A DNA stretch of 51,470 nucleotides from Devosia sp. (lineage in GTDB: Bacteria > Pseudomonadota > Alphaproteobacteria > Rhizobiales > Devosiaceae). The notes under the pieces were generated by a model, which was not told the origin of the DNA, did no database searches, and worked only from the letters and a program-made list of their open reading frames with translations. How positions within the stretch are numbered: the first letter of the stretch is position 1; every line of letters starts with the position of its first letter. Shown one piece after another: positions 1 through 9,216 of the stretch. Position numbers and translations under genes: made by a program. The DNA lies in assembly GCF_028290435.1 (NCBI RefSeq), contig NZ_JAQGJV010000099.1:1-51470 (forward strand), read 5' to 3'.

Positions 1-68
1 TGATGACCCTGGTGCTCAATATTGTCGCGCTCTACATCGTCCGCCGCTTCCGGGAGCAGTACGAATAA
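1..68 (+). CDS. pstC: PstC phosphate ABC transporter permease, C-terminal end only
   Basis: Only the last 22 codons or so are inside the window, read in the frame beginning at base 3 and ending with TAA at 66-68. The peptide is a hydrophobic segment followed by a basic, charged tail (VRRFREQYE), as expected for the last membrane helix of a permease. The assignment to pstC rests mainly on position: the next gene, two bases further on, is pstA, followed by pstB, phoU and phoB. By itself the fragment could not be identified. Confidence 0.75.
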   Translation, partial: MTLVLNIVALYIVRRFREQYE

Positions 69-70
69 TC

Positions 71-1447
71 ATGGCCAATACAACAGCTTCCGCGATCTCG
101 ACTGGCCTACAGGCCTCGCGCGACCGCACCAAACTGATCCGTGACGGCCTGCGCAAGCGGCACACGACCGAGGCCATCTTCAAGTGGTCGGGCCTGGGGG
201 CTATTGTCCTGGCCCTTGGCTTCGTGGCGATCCTGTTTGCCGACGTGCTGGTCAAAGGCATTCCGGCCTTCACGCAGGCCAATCTGCATCTGACGGTTAC
301 TTACGATCCAGCGATCATCAAGATCGAGCCGGCCCCGGTTCGTGTCGCGGGCCAGTCGGACGCCGACTTCAATCGGGCGAACCTGGATTGGCAGCGCAAG
401 GTCGCGCTGCTGAACTGGAACAAGGTTGTCGAGGCCTCGCTGCGCGCCGAAGCTCCGGCGGGCTACGAGATCGGCAGCAAGGACCTGCTGGCCATCGCCG
501 AAACCGATAGCCGCCACACAATCCGCGAACGCTTTGTCGCCGACCCCTCGCTGCTGGGCAAGACGACCGAGATCGACGTGCTGGCCTCGGCCAATGCGGC
601 CAACTGGATCAAGGGCAATATCTCCCGCGATGCAACCGACGCGCAGCAGCAGCTGGCACCGGCGGCGCGTGTGCTGATCGATCAGTTCGTCGACAACGGG
701 ACGATCTCCAACGGCTTCGCCTGGAGTATCTTCACCAATGTCGATAGCCGCGCTGCTCCGGCCTCTGCCGGTCTGCTCGGCGCCTTCATGGGCTCGCTGT
801 TCATGATGCTGATCGTCATTATCCTCGCGGTGCCGATCGGGGTGGCCAGCGCCATCTATCTCGAAGAATTCGCGCCAAAATCGCGTTGGACCGATCTGAT
901 CGAGGTCAACATCAACAATCTGGCGGCCGTGCCCTCCATCGTCTTCGGTCTGCTCGGGGCGGCGCTGTTCATCAACACCTTCCATCTGCCGCTCTCGGCC
1001 CCGCTTGCCGGTGGCCTGGTGCTGACGCTGATGACGCTGCCCACCATCATCATCGCCACCCGTGGCGCCTTGCAGGGCGTGTCCCCGTCGCTGCGCCAGG
1101 CGGCGCTCGGCATGGGCGCCTCCAAGACGCAGATGGTGTTTCACCATGTGCTGCCGGTGACCTTCCCCTCGATCCTGACCGCCACCATCATCGGCGTGGC
1201 CCAGGCGCTGGGCGAAACCGCGCCGCTGCTGCTGATCGGCATGAACGCCTTCGTGGCCTCGGTACCGGCAACCCCGCTCGATCAGGCGACAGCGCTGCCG
1301 GTGCAGATTTTCCTCTGGCAGGGCAATGAAAACCGCAACTTCTTCGAGTCGCGCACCTCGGCCGCTATCATGGTGCTGCTGGCCTTCATGATCCTGCTCA
1401 ACGCCGTCGCGATCTTCCTGCGCACTCGACTGGAGCGCCGAGCATGA
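71..1447 (+). CDS. pstA: PstA, phosphate ABC transporter permease
   Basis: Inner-membrane permease of the high-affinity phosphate importer PstSCAB. The 458-residue product has a long N-terminal extension: one membrane helix around residues 37-60 and then a periplasmic segment to about 215. The conserved permease core follows (about 235-455). The extension corresponds to the DUF3333-type domain common in alphaproteobacterial PstA, which makes the protein longer than the roughly 300-residue enteric form. The inner-membrane permease signature (the EAA loop, [12 protein letters not shown]) lies near residue 345. The start lies two bases after the pstC stop and the stop overlaps the pstB start by four bases, so translation is probably coupled. 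Confidence 0.95.
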   Translation: MANTTASAISTGLQASRDRTKLIRDGLRKRHTTEAIFKWSGLGAIVLALGFVAILFADVLVKGIPAFTQANLHLTVTYDPAIIKIEPAPVRVAGQSDADFNRANLDWQRKVALLNWNKVVEASLRAEAPAGYEIGSKDLLAIAETDSRHTIRERFVADPSLLGKTTEIDVLASANAANWIKGNISRDATDAQQQLAPAARVLIDQFVDNGTISNGFAWSIFTNVDSRAAPASAGLLGAFMGSLFMMLIVIILAVPIGVASAIYLEEFAPKSRWTDLIEVNINNLAAVPSIVFGLLGAALFINTFHLPLSAPLAGGLVLTLMTLPTIIIATRGALQGVSPSLRQAALGMGASKTQMVFHHVLPVTFPSILTATIIGVAQALGETAPLLLIGMNAFVASVPATPLDQATALPVQIFLWQGNENRNFFESRTSAAIMVLLAFMILLNAVAIFLRTRLERRA

Positions 1448-2310
1448 CGCAAAACAATTCCGGAGACACTCAAATGGACATGCTGGCTGGCAAGGTTAAG
1501 ATGACGCATACATCAGTGAATAGTGCCATGAACCCGACAGATATGCTTGAACGCCCGATCCGCCTGCATGCCAAGGACGTCACCGTCCATTATGGCGCCA
1601 AGCAAGCCCTGTTCGGCATTTCCATCGATATTCCCGACCGCGCCGTGACCTCGTTCATCGGACCCTCGGGCTGCGGCAAGTCGACCTTCCTGCGCTGCAT
1701 CAACCGCATGAACGACACTATCGAAGGCGCCAAGGTCGGCGGGCTGATCGAGTTGGACGGCGAGGACATTTACGATCAGTCCCTCGACGTGGTGGAACTG
1801 CGCGCCCGCATCGGCATGGTGTTCCAGAAGCCAAACCCATTCCCCAAGTCGATCTATGAGAATGTCGCCTACGGCCCCAAGATCCATGGCCTGGCCCGCA
1901 CCAAGACCGATCTCGACGAGATCGTGATTTCCTCCCTGCGCAAGGCCGGCCTGTTCGAAGAGGTCAAGGACCGCCTGAACGAGCCCGGCACCGGCCTGTC
2001 CGGTGGCCAGCAGCAGCGTCTTTGCATTGCCCGCGCCATCGCGGTCGGTCCCGAAGTCATCCTGATGGACGAGCCCTGCTCGGCGCTCGATCCGATCGCC
2101 ACCGCCATCATCGAAGAGCTGATCGACGAATTGCGCGAGAACTACACCATCGTCATCGTGACCCACTCGATGCAGCAGGCTGCACGCGTGAGCCAGAAGA
2201 CGGCGTTCTTCCATCTGGGCAAGCTGATCGAGGAGGGTGTCACCGAAGACATCTTCACCAACCCGATCAACAAGCAGACGCAAGACTACATTATGGGCCG
2301 CATCGGCTAG
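1444..2310 (+). CDS. pstB: PstB, phosphate ABC transporter ATP-binding protein
   Basis: ATPase subunit that drives phosphate import through PstC-PstA. The sequence shows Walker [10 protein letters not shown], the Q-loop region VFQKPNPFP typical of PstB, signature LSGGQQQR, Walker [14 protein letters not shown] and the switch histidine in VTHSMQQ. At 288 residues it is about 30 longer than enteric PstB because of the N-terminus. The first ATG (1444) overlaps the pstA stop as ATGA, which favours it, but in-frame ATGs at 1474, 1501 and 1528 are possible and the conserved domain begins only after the last of these. Its stop codon lies inside a strong RNA stem that separates it from phoU. Confidence 0.95.
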   Translation: MTQNNSGDTQMDMLAGKVKMTHTSVNSAMNPTDMLERPIRLHAKDVTVHYGAKQALFGISIDIPDRAVTSFIGPSGCGKSTFLRCINRMNDTIEGAKVGGLIELDGEDIYDQSLDVVELRARIGMVFQKPNPFPKSIYENVAYGPKIHGLARTKTDLDEIVISSLRKAGLFEEVKDRLNEPGTGLSGGQQQRLCIARAIAVGPEVILMDEPCSALDPIATAIIEELIDELRENYTIVIVTHSMQQAARVSQKTAFFHLGKLIEEGVTEDIFTNPINKQTQDYIMGRIG

Positions 2311-2377
2311 GAGCATCGATCTTCAGGCTATGCCGGCCATTTTCGACTCGGCCTGACCAGAAGCTCGACGCTCCTAG
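2307..2377 (+). other. Long intercistronic stem-loop between pstB and phoU
   Basis: CTAGGAGC at 2307-2314 pairs perfectly with GCTCCTAG at 2370-2377. After one mismatch, TCGA (2316-2319) pairs with TCGA (2365-2368). Further in, TCAGGC (2323-2328) can pair with GCCTGA (2351-2356). The stem therefore covers almost the whole pstB-phoU gap and includes the pstB stop codon. There is no U-run after it, so it is not a classical terminator. It could protect the pst message or uncouple phoU-phoB expression from pstSCAB, which is inference. Confidence 0.6.
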
Positions 2378-2406
2378 TGCCCTCCACAACATTAGAGGAT
2401 TACGAC

Positions 2407-3117
2407 ATGGCCACCACGTCCCCAGAACATATCGTCAGCTCCTACACTGACGAATTGACCACGCTTGCCCAGCTGATCGCCGAAATGGGCGGTCAGGTTG
2501 AAGTCGCCATCGAGAACGGCACCAAGGCGCTGCTCAAGCTCGACCGCGAGCTGGCCGATGTCACCATCATCGCCGATCAGCGTATCGACGACATGCAGCG
2601 CCGCATCGACGACATGGCAGTGTCGATGATTGCGCGCCGCCAGCCGATGGCCAGCGATCTGCGCGCCATCATTACCTCGATCCACGTCGCCTCCGATCTG
2701 GAGCGCGTCGGCGACATGGCCAAGCAACTGGCCCGCCGTTCGCTCAAGCTCGAAGGTCTCAGCCTGCAGCCCACTTTCTACAATGGCGTGCGCAACATGA
2801 CCAATCTGGTGCTGCGCCAGATCAAGGACGCGCTGGATGCCTATGCCAGCCGCGATGCCGAAGCCGCCATTGAAGTGTGCAATCGCGACGACGAGGTCGA
2901 TGCCATGCATACCTCGCTGTTCCGCGAGCTGCTGACCTATATGATGGAAGACCCGCGCAACATCACGCAGTGCACGCATCTGCTGTTCTGCGCCAAGAAT
3001 TTGGAGCGCATTGGCGACCACGCGACCAATATCGCCGAACGCGCCTATTACCTGCAGACCGGCAAGCAATTGACGGCCGACGTGCAGGAACTTCAGCGGA
3101 CCCAGATCAAGGCGTAG
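2407..3117 (+). CDS. phoU: PhoU, phosphate signalling regulator
   Basis: Cytoplasmic regulator that links the Pst transporter to the PhoR-PhoB two-component system and restrains the response when phosphate is plentiful. The 236-residue all-helical product has the two repeated three-helix halves of the family. Each half carries a metal-binding type motif, seen in the first as SDLERVGDMAKQLA and in the second as KNLERIGDHATNIAE. I chose the ATG at 2407, which has AGAGGA a few bases upstream; an upstream in-frame GTG at 2377 falls inside the intercistronic stem. It is followed 34 bases later by phoB, the usual order in alphaproteobacteria. Confidence 0.95.
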   Translation: MATTSPEHIVSSYTDELTTLAQLIAEMGGQVEVAIENGTKALLKLDRELADVTIIADQRIDDMQRRIDDMAVSMIARRQPMASDLRAIITSIHVASDLERVGDMAKQLARRSLKLEGLSLQPTFYNGVRNMTNLVLRQIKDALDAYASRDAEAAIEVCNRDDEVDAMHTSLFRELLTYMMEDPRNITQCTHLLFCAKNLERIGDHATNIAERAYYLQTGKQLTADVQELQRTQIKA

Positions 3118-3151
3118 CCGGCTGCGGCCGAGCGACCTTGGGAGCACAATA

Positions 3152-3853
3152 ATGCCCGCAACGATACTTGTCGTCGAGGACGAGGAAGATATCTCGATCC
3201 TCCTGCGCTACAATCTTGAAGCCGAGGGCTTCCGCGTCCTGACCGCCGAAACCGGCGATCAGGCACAGGAACGCATCCAGGACAAATTGCCGGACTTGAT
3301 CCTGCTCGACTGGATGCTGCCCGAAGTCTCCGGCATCGAGCTGTGCCGGCGTCTGCGTGCCCGCGAGGAAACTGCCCGCGTACCGATCATCATGATCACC
3401 GCCCGCGGTGAGGAAGAAGAGCGCGTGCGCGGCCTCGCCACTGGGGCCGACGACTATGTGGTCAAGCCGTTCTCGGTGCCTGAGCTCCTGGCGCGCATCC
3501 ACGCGCTGCTGCGCCGGGCCAATCCGAACCTGGTGACCGCCGCCCTCAAGGTCGGCGATCTGGAACTGGACCGCACCACCCATCGCGTGCGCCGCGCTAC
3601 CCGCGACGTGCATCTAGGGCCGACAGAGTACCGCCTGCTCGAATATCTGATGCGCCATCCGGGCCGGGTCTATTCGCGCGAGCAATTGCTCGACGGCGTC
3701 TGGGGCAATGACGTTTACGTCGACGAGCGCACCGTGGACGTCCATATCGGCCGTCTCCGCCGCGCCATCAATCGCGGCCGCGAAAGCGATCCCATCCGCA
3801 CGGTGCGCGGCGCCGGTTATGCGTTTGACGAGCGGTTCGCGCAGGTAGCTTAA
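3152..3853 (+). CDS. phoB: PhoB, phosphate regulon response regulator
   Basis: OmpR-family DNA-binding response regulator that activates phosphate-starvation genes. The 233-residue protein has a receiver domain (residues 1-120) with the acidic pair in VVEDEED, phospho-acceptor Asp53 in LLDWMLP, the conserved Thr in MITARGE and Lys in DDYVVKPFS. A winged-helix domain follows (about 130-228) with the typical RTVDVHIGRLRRA recognition region and VRGAGYAFD end. It is the last gene of the pst-phoU-phoB operon. No phoR is visible nearby; it presumably lies upstream of the window. Confidence 0.95.
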   Translation: MPATILVVEDEEDISILLRYNLEAEGFRVLTAETGDQAQERIQDKLPDLILLDWMLPEVSGIELCRRLRAREETARVPIIMITARGEEEERVRGLATGADDYVVKPFSVPELLARIHALLRRANPNLVTAALKVGDLELDRTTHRVRRATRDVHLGPTEYRLLEYLMRHPGRVYSREQLLDGVWGNDVYVDERTVDVHIGRLRRAINRGRESDPIRTVRGAGYAFDERFAQVA

Positions 3854-3870
3854 GGGGGATTGCGCTCGCC

Positions 3871-4548
3871 CTACGTCACCCGCTCCAGATAGCGCTGCTT
3901 GCTCGGCTGCAAGTGGTCGACGCAGAGTTGGGCCAGAACCCAGTTATCGTGGCCCTGCAGCATGTCGATCATCATGCGATGATGCTGGTGGGCGATGCGC
4001 AGGGATTCCTTGTCGCCCATAGTGTTAGCGCGCACCGGCAGGCTGAGCCGCATATAGAGCTCGATCGATTGCACCAGATGCGCGTTGCCGCAGGCGCCGA
4101 ACAGGGTCAGGTGGAAACGGTCATTCGCCTCGTGGACACCGCGCAGAAAGCCGGCTTCCATATGCAGGCCATGCTCTTGGTGGATGGCCTCGAGCTCGGC
4201 GATCAACGCGGGGGGGGCCGGCAGCGGAATCCACAGCGCGGCCTGCCGTTGCAGCAGTTCGCGCACGTCGTAGATTTCCTGAATCTGTTTGGGCGTCAGC
4301 GAACGTACGGTGGCACCGCGATTGCGTTCGCGCACCACGATACCCATGGCTTCAAGCTGCACCAGAGCCTGGCGCGCGAAGTGGCGCGTCACGGCGAAGC
4401 GGGCGAGCAGGGTGTCCTCGGTCAGCCGCGTGCCCGGGGCGAGACGGCCGAAGATGATGTCCTCTTCCAGCGCCCGGGCGATGCTGAGATCGTCGTGCTC
4501 GATAGAGATTTGTTCGGTTTGGGTCGCTGCAGCCAAGGTCATCTCCAC
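3871..4548 (-). CDS. GntR-family (FadR/FCD subfamily) transcriptional regulator
   Basis: Predicted repressor with an N-terminal winged helix (about residues 20-85; GTRLTEDTLLARFAVTRHFARQAL is typical of GntR) and an all-helical FCD effector-binding domain (about 90-215) whose metal-binding positions include the Asp and His residues around EANDRFHLTLF and AHQHHRMMI. It is divergent from the aldolase and GMC genes with a gap of about 150 bases, so it probably controls them; the ligand is unknown. The GTG start at 4548 is taken because AGGATGAG lies about nine bases upstream; an ATG at 4542 is an alternative. It converges on phoB with only 17 bases between the stops. Confidence 0.85.
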   Translation of the reverse strand: MEMTLAAATQTEQISIEHDDLSIARALEEDIIFGRLAPGTRLTEDTLLARFAVTRHFARQALVQLEAMGIVVRERNRGATVRSLTPKQIQEIYDVRELLQRQAALWIPLPAPPALIAELEAIHQEHGLHMEAGFLRGVHEANDRFHLTLFGACGNAHLVQSIELYMRLSLPVRANTMGDKESLRIAHQHHRMMIDMLQGHDNWVLAQLCVDHLQPSKQRYLERVT

Positions 4549-4698
4549 GTAACGATGCTCATCCTACAGCGATTTTTGCTGCCGGTCGAATTGGTCGGGC
4601 AAAACCCGCCCAGGGGGCCTGCGCACGGCTTGCCCTGCGGCGGCTGCTGGCCGATACCGAACCATCGGCCGCCGCTCGGGCACATCTGGAGATCACGC

Positions 4699-5631
4699 AT
4701 GGCAATCCTCAATGAACAGGCCAAGGGCGTCTATGTCATCGCGGTGACCCCGTTCGAGGACGATGGCGCGCTCGACCTTGCGAGCGTGGATTCCATGGTG
4801 GATTTCTACCAAAGCGCCGGGGTGAGCGGTATCACCGTACTCGGGCAATTGGGTGAGGCGCCCAAGCTGACGTCGGCGGAGTCGGCGCTGGTGGTGGAGC
4901 GGGTGCTCAAGCGGCTCGATGGCCGCCTGCCGGTCGTGGTCGGCGTCTCGGCCCCCGGCCTCGCGCCAATGACAGAGCTGGCACGGACGGTGATGGACCA
5001 GGGCGCGGCGGGCGTCATGGTAGCGCCGCCATGGACCACAAAGACAGACGATCAGAGTTTTGCCTTCTACCAGTCGGTCGGCGAGGCGTTGGGCGATATC
5101 CCGTTCGTCTTGCAGGATTATCCGCTGACCACAAATGTTACCATCGCTCCCAAAGTAATCGACCGGATCATTCGCGAAGTGCCCAATTGCGTGATGCTCA
5201 AGCATGAGGACTGGCCGGGGCTGGCCAAGATCACTGCTCTCCGCGCTGCCAGCGACAGGGGCGAAACGCGGCGGATCTCCATCCTTTGCGGCAATGGCGG
5301 GCTATTCCTGCCCGAGGAAATGAGCCGGGGCGCCGATGGGGCGATGACTGGATTCTGCTATCCGGAGATGATGGTGGGCGTGGTGGAGCAATTCGCCAAG
5401 GGCAATGTCGAGCGGGCGCATGATATCTTCGACGCCTACCTGCCGTTGGCACGCTACGAGCAGCAGCAGGGCATCGGGCTGGCGGCGCGCAAATACGTGC
5501 TGGCCAAGCGCGGCGTCATCAAATCGGGGGCGCTGCGCAAGCCGCGGCCGGTGATGTCGGCGCTGGATGTGGCGGACGTGGAATTGCTGTTGGCGCGACA
5601 GGCGCGGCGGCTTGCGGAGATTGGTGCGTGA
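4699..5631 (+). CDS. Dihydrodipicolinate synthase/N-acetylneuraminate lyase family aldolase
   Basis: Class I (Schiff-base) aldolase of the DapA/NanA family, 310 residues, a single TIM barrel. The Schiff-base lysine is Lys168 in MLKHED and the catalytic tyrosine is Tyr141 in LQDYPL. The usual GTTGE loop reads GQLGE (about 49-53), so the two threonines that help catalysis in true DHDPS are absent. This argues for a catabolic lyase or dehydratase rather than lysine biosynthesis. The start at 4699 has GGAG eight bases upstream; the same frame is open far upstream but that part overlaps the divergent regulator gene. It is followed immediately by a GMC oxidoreductase, so the two may act on one substrate. 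Confidence 0.85.
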   Translation: MAILNEQAKGVYVIAVTPFEDDGALDLASVDSMVDFYQSAGVSGITVLGQLGEAPKLTSAESALVVERVLKRLDGRLPVVVGVSAPGLAPMTELARTVMDQGAAGVMVAPPWTTKTDDQSFAFYQSVGEALGDIPFVLQDYPLTTNVTIAPKVIDRIIREVPNCVMLKHEDWPGLAKITALRAASDRGETRRISILCGNGGLFLPEEMSRGADGAMTGFCYPEMMVGVVEQFAKGNVERAHDIFDAYLPLARYEQQQGIGLAARKYVLAKRGVIKSGALRKPRPVMSALDVADVELLLARQARRLAEIGA

Positions 5632-7250
5632 TGGCCAAGAGCTACGACTTCATCATCGCCGGTGGCGGTTCGGCGGCATCGGTCGCGGCGATGCGGCTGG
5701 TGCGCGAGTTCGGCTTTTCGGTGCTGATCCTCGAGCGCGGCCCGCGCGAGACGACCAAGCTGATGGCCTATCCCGCCGGCTACATGAAGTACCTGGCGCG
5801 CGAGGATTTCCTCGAAATGCACCACACCGTGCCGCAGCCGCAACTAGGCGGGCGCGGGCCGATCGTGCCGGTGGCCAAAGCCTTGGGCGGCGGCAGTGCG
5901 GTCAATGCGATGGTCTACATGCGTGGCCAGCGCGAGGATTATGACGGCTGGGCCGCCCATTTGGGCAACGAAACCGAATGGTCCTACGCGGACATGCTGC
6001 CGCACTTCAAAAGCATCGAGGCCAATAGCCGTTTCAACAATGAATTCCACGGCATAGGCGGCAATCTACGGGTCTCGGAACCCGGCCATATCAGCGATAC
6101 CACGCAGGATTTCCTTCTTGCCGCGCAGGGCTTGGGCCACGCCTACAACCCCGATTTCAACGGCGCGCGGCAGAACGGCGTCGGAATCATGCAGCACACC
6201 TACGGGCAATGGGGCCGCTACAAGGAGCGCTCGGATGCCAAGAAGGCGTTCCTAGATCCGCTGGCTGATGATGGCCGGCTGAGCATCATCACCGGCGCGC
6301 GGGTGGACAGGATCGTTATCGAGAATGGGCGTGCCGTGGGGGTAAGCTACACCAAGGACGGCGTGAGCCAGACCGTTCATGCCGATCGCGAAGTTCTGGT
6401 GGGGGCGGGGACCTATAACAGCGCCAAGCTGCTGATGCTGTCGGGCTTGGGGCCTGCCGATCACCTGCGCGAGCATGGGGTGGATGTGGTGGCCGATATC
6501 GCCGGAGTGGGCGCCAATCTGCAGGATCATCACGAAGTTCCGGTGATCGCCACCACCAAGGCCAAATCCGGATATTTCGGCGAGGACAAGGGCTGGCCGA
6601 TGGTTCGCAACGGCCTGCAGTACCTGTTGTTCAATTCGGGGCCGGTGACCACGACAGGTATCGAGGCCTGCCTGTTTTACGATCCCGATGGCGGTGAGCG
6701 GCCGACAATCCAGCTGTATTGCGCGCCCATCGTCTATCTCGACCGCGACGTGTCGTCGGCCAAGCCGACCTATGGGGTGACGTTCACGTCCTGCCTATTG
6801 CGGCCCAAAGCGCGCGGCAGCGTCAAACTGCGGTCGGCCAATCCCGATGACCAGCCACTGGTGGATTGCAACTTCTTTGGCCATCCGGACGATCTGCGGC
6901 TGACTTTGGCGTCGCTGAAAGTGGCGCGGCAATTGCTGGAGACGGAGCCATTCAAATCCAAGATCGCCGAGGAACTTTTGCCGGGCAGGGCCGTGCAGGA
7001 CGAAGAGAGCCTGACCAAGTTCGCTGGCCAGACCGTCAAGACCAATTACCATCCGTCGGGCTCATTGCGGATGGGGCCTGACAGTGATCCGATGGCCGTG
7101 GTCGATCAGCGGCTGCGTGTGCGCGGGGTCGAAGGACTGCGGGTGATCGACTGCTCGATCATCCCGTTCATCCCCTCGGGCAATACCAATGCCCCCGCCA
7201 TGGCGATCGGCTCCAAGGCCGCCGCAATGATTGCGGAGGACTACGCTTAG
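5631..7250 (+). CDS. GMC-family FAD-dependent oxidoreductase (choline dehydrogenase-like)
   Basis: FAD-dependent alcohol or sugar oxidoreductase, 539 residues. The N-terminus has the dinucleotide-binding motif AGGGSAASVAAMRL with an acidic residue (LILERG) ending the second strand. The family signature is visible in ALGGGSAVNAMVYMRG. The catalytic pair is His474 in YHPSGSLRMG and an Asn near 520 in PSGNTNAPAM. The ATG at 5631 overlaps the preceding stop by one base (TGATG); an in-frame GTG at 5628 is less likely. Tight coupling to the aldolase and a divergent GntR regulator suggest a small catabolic operon. The substrate cannot be told from sequence. Its stop overlaps the stop of the convergent ABC ATPase gene. 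Confidence 0.9.
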   Translation: MAKSYDFIIAGGGSAASVAAMRLVREFGFSVLILERGPRETTKLMAYPAGYMKYLAREDFLEMHHTVPQPQLGGRGPIVPVAKALGGGSAVNAMVYMRGQREDYDGWAAHLGNETEWSYADMLPHFKSIEANSRFNNEFHGIGGNLRVSEPGHISDTTQDFLLAAQGLGHAYNPDFNGARQNGVGIMQHTYGQWGRYKERSDAKKAFLDPLADDGRLSIITGARVDRIVIENGRAVGVSYTKDGVSQTVHADREVLVGAGTYNSAKLLMLSGLGPADHLREHGVDVVADIAGVGANLQDHHEVPVIATTKAKSGYFGEDKGWPMVRNGLQYLLFNSGPVTTTGIEACLFYDPDGGERPTIQLYCAPIVYLDRDVSSAKPTYGVTFTSCLLRPKARGSVKLRSANPDDQPLVDCNFFGHPDDLRLTLASLKVARQLLETEPFKSKIAEELLPGRAVQDEESLTKFAGQTVKTNYHPSGSLRMGPDSDPMAVVDQRLRVRGVEGLRVIDCSIIPFIPSGNTNAPAMAIGSKAAAMIAEDYA

Positions 7251-8170
7251 GCTGCGCCCTCATACACCCGCACCAGTCGACCATCGGGGCGGCTGACCAG
7301 TTGCCCGCCGGGCGCCGTCGCCAGCCGCGTGGCCAGCGCCACCATATCCGGATTGGTCGCCAGCTTGCCGTCGCCGGCATCCTCGGTGGAGAGCACCGAG
7401 GCCTTGAGCAGGCGCGAATAGGGGTGTTCGGGGTTTTCCAGCACTGTGCGCGCATCGCCCATTTCGACGATCCGGCCGCGCTGCATGATGATGAGCCGGT
7501 TGGAGATGTAGTAGGCAGTCGCGAGATCGTGGGTAATGTAGATCACCGACACCCCGAAATCATCGCGTAAAGCCTTGAGCAGGTTGACGATGGACATGCG
7601 CAGCGAGGCGTCGACCATCGACACCGGCTCGTCGGCGATCAGTAGCGGCGGATTGGGGATCAGCGCCCGGGCGATCGCCGCGCGCTGCAATTGCCCGCCG
7701 CTCATTTCGTGCGGATAGCGGCCCTTCACTTCGGCCAGGCTCAGGCCGACCTTTTGCAAGGCTCCATCCATTGCCGCGTCGACGGCAGTCCGATCCTTCA
7801 GGCCTAAAAACGTCCGCGCAGTGGATTCCAGATAGCGGTCGATCTGCTTGAGCGGGTTGAAGGCCTCGAACGGATTCTGGAACACTGGTTGGACGGCCGA
7901 CATGAACGCCATGCGTTCAGCCTTGGTGGCGCCGCCCACAGGCTTGCCGCGAAAGGTAATGGAGCCGGTCGTCGGCGTTTCCAGCCCCAGGATCATGCGG
8001 GCCAGCGTCGTCTTACCCGATCCGCTTTCGCCGATGATGGTGAAAATCTCTGGCTTTTCAGCGGCCAGCGAAAAGCTGGCGTCCTGAACGGCAGCCGTGG
8101 TCTTGCGCGACAATACCCCGCCCATGGCGAAGGTCTTGGAGACGTTGTCGACGTTGAGCAACGTGGTCAT
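7247..8170 (-). CDS. Family-5 ABC importer, second ATP-binding subunit (DppF/OppF type)
   Basis: Cytoplasmic ATPase of a peptide/oligosaccharide-type ABC importer, 307 residues. It shows Walker A GESGSGKTT, signature MSGGQLQR, Walker B LLIADEPVSMVD and switch His in YITHDLATAYY. The ATG at 8170 was chosen because it overlaps the stop of the upstream ATPase gene as ATGA; the open frame upstream lies within that gene. It is the last gene of the five-gene operon running from the solute-binding protein at 13121. OppF proteins usually carry a C-terminal extension involved in substrate-specific assembly, and the tail after residue 240 here fits that. Confidence 0.9.
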   Translation of the reverse strand: MTTLLNVDNVSKTFAMGGVLSRKTTAAVQDASFSLAAEKPEIFTIIGESGSGKTTLARMILGLETPTTGSITFRGKPVGGATKAERMAFMSAVQPVFQNPFEAFNPLKQIDRYLESTARTFLGLKDRTAVDAAMDGALQKVGLSLAEVKGRYPHEMSGGQLQRAAIARALIPNPPLLIADEPVSMVDASLRMSIVNLLKALRDDFGVSVIYITHDLATAYYISNRLIIMQRGRIVEMGDARTVLENPEHPYSRLLKASVLSTEDAGDGKLATNPDMVALATRLATAPGGQLVSRPDGRLVRVYEGAA

Positions 8171-9216
8171 GCTGGCACTCCATGGGCGGCGTGCGGCGCG
8201 ACCAGCGGCTTGACGTCCTGCCAGCGCCAGCAGGCGGTGCGATGATCGGGCGCCACGGTTTCGAGCGGCGGCACGTCGGTCTTGCATTTGTCGATTGCGA
8301 GCGGGCAGCGTGGATGAAAGCGGCAGCCACTGGGTGGGGAGGCCAGGCTCGGCGGGCGGCCCTCAAGGGCGGGGCGCTGCGTAGTGTCTCCGATGCGGGG
8401 CAGGCTGGCCACGAGGTGGGCGGTGTAGGGGTGCTTGGGCGCGAAGAACATCTGCCGCGTGGGGCCTTCTTCGACTAGGCGGCCGGCATAGATGATGCCG
8501 ACGCGGTCGGCCATGTTGGCGTGCACGCTCATGTCGTGGGTGACGAACACGACGGAGGAGCCCATTTCCTGCTGCACGTCGCGGATCAGCGACAGCACCT
8601 CCTTTTGCACCACCACGTCGAGCGCAGTGGTCGGCTCGTCGGCGATGATGAATTCGGGGCGGCAGACGGTCGCTAGCCCGATGGTGACGCGCTGGCGCAT
8701 GCCGCCGCTCAGTTCATGCGGATAGGCCCGCAAGACGTCGGCGGGCAGCTTGAGCTTTTCGAGATGAGAAACCACGCGGTCCTCGAACGCCTTCCCCCTC
8801 AACCCGAGCGGTCGTGCAGCAAAGTCCTCGAAGGTGCGTCCGATGCGCCGCACCGGATTGAGCACGCTCATCGAGCCCTGCATGATGTAGCTCAGATGCC
8901 GCCAGCGGATCGCCTCGATCTGCGCGTCGGTGGCGTTGGCGACGTCGACTGGACCGCTGGCGAAGTCGTATTTCACCGAGCCGGCGACGACTCGGAAGGG
9001 TGGCCGAAGGGCCGCCGCCAGCACCTTGATGAATGAGGTTTTGCCAGAAGAGCTTTCTCCGGCAATGCCGTAGATCTCGTTGCGGCGCACCGTCATGGTG
9101 ATGTCGTCGACGGCGCGCACTTCGCGGTCCACGCCGAAATAGCTCATCTGGTAATAGGCCTTGAGGCCCTCCACCGTCAGGATATCGCGGGGTTTGTTGT
9201 CCTGGGCCAAGGTCAT
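8167..9216 (-). CDS. Family-5 ABC importer, first ATP-binding subunit (DppD/OppD type)
   Basis: ATPase partner of the preceding subunit, 349 residues. Walker A is GESSSGKTS, signature LSGGMRQR, Walker B FIIADEPTTALDV and switch His in FVTHDMSVHA. The C-terminal OppD-type domain has the usual proline-rich turn and the cysteine cluster in GCRFHPRCPLAIDKC. The ATG at 9216 overlaps the stop of the permease gene by four bases. Gene order (binding protein, two permeases, two ATPases) is the standard one for dipeptide/oligopeptide importers, a family that also includes importers of plant-derived oligosaccharides. Confidence 0.9.
   Translation of the reverse strand: MTLAQDNKPRDILTVEGLKAYYQMSYFGVDREVRAVDDITMTVRRNEIYGIAGESSSGKTSFIKVLAAALRPPFRVVAGSVKYDFASGPVDVANATDAQIEAIRWRHLSYIMQGSMSVLNPVRRIGRTFEDFAARPLGLRGKAFEDRVVSHLEKLKLPADVLRAYPHELSGGMRQRVTIGLATVCRPEFIIADEPTTALDVVVQKEVLSLIRDVQQEMGSSVVFVTHDMSVHANMADRVGIIYAGRLVEEGPTRQMFFAPKHPYTAHLVASLPRIGDTTQRPALEGRPPSLASPPSGCRFHPRCPLAIDKCKTDVPPLETVAPDHRTACWRWQDVKPLVAPHAAHGVPA

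Noticed and set aside
107..1147. 346-codon open frame on the minus strand opposite pstA
   Set aside because: Shadow frame; pstA has conserved permease sequence and operon context.
3913..4698. Upstream extension of the aldolase frame
   Set aside because: The extension overlaps the divergent GntR gene and has no family similarity; the ATG at 4699 has a ribosome-binding site and starts the conserved domain.
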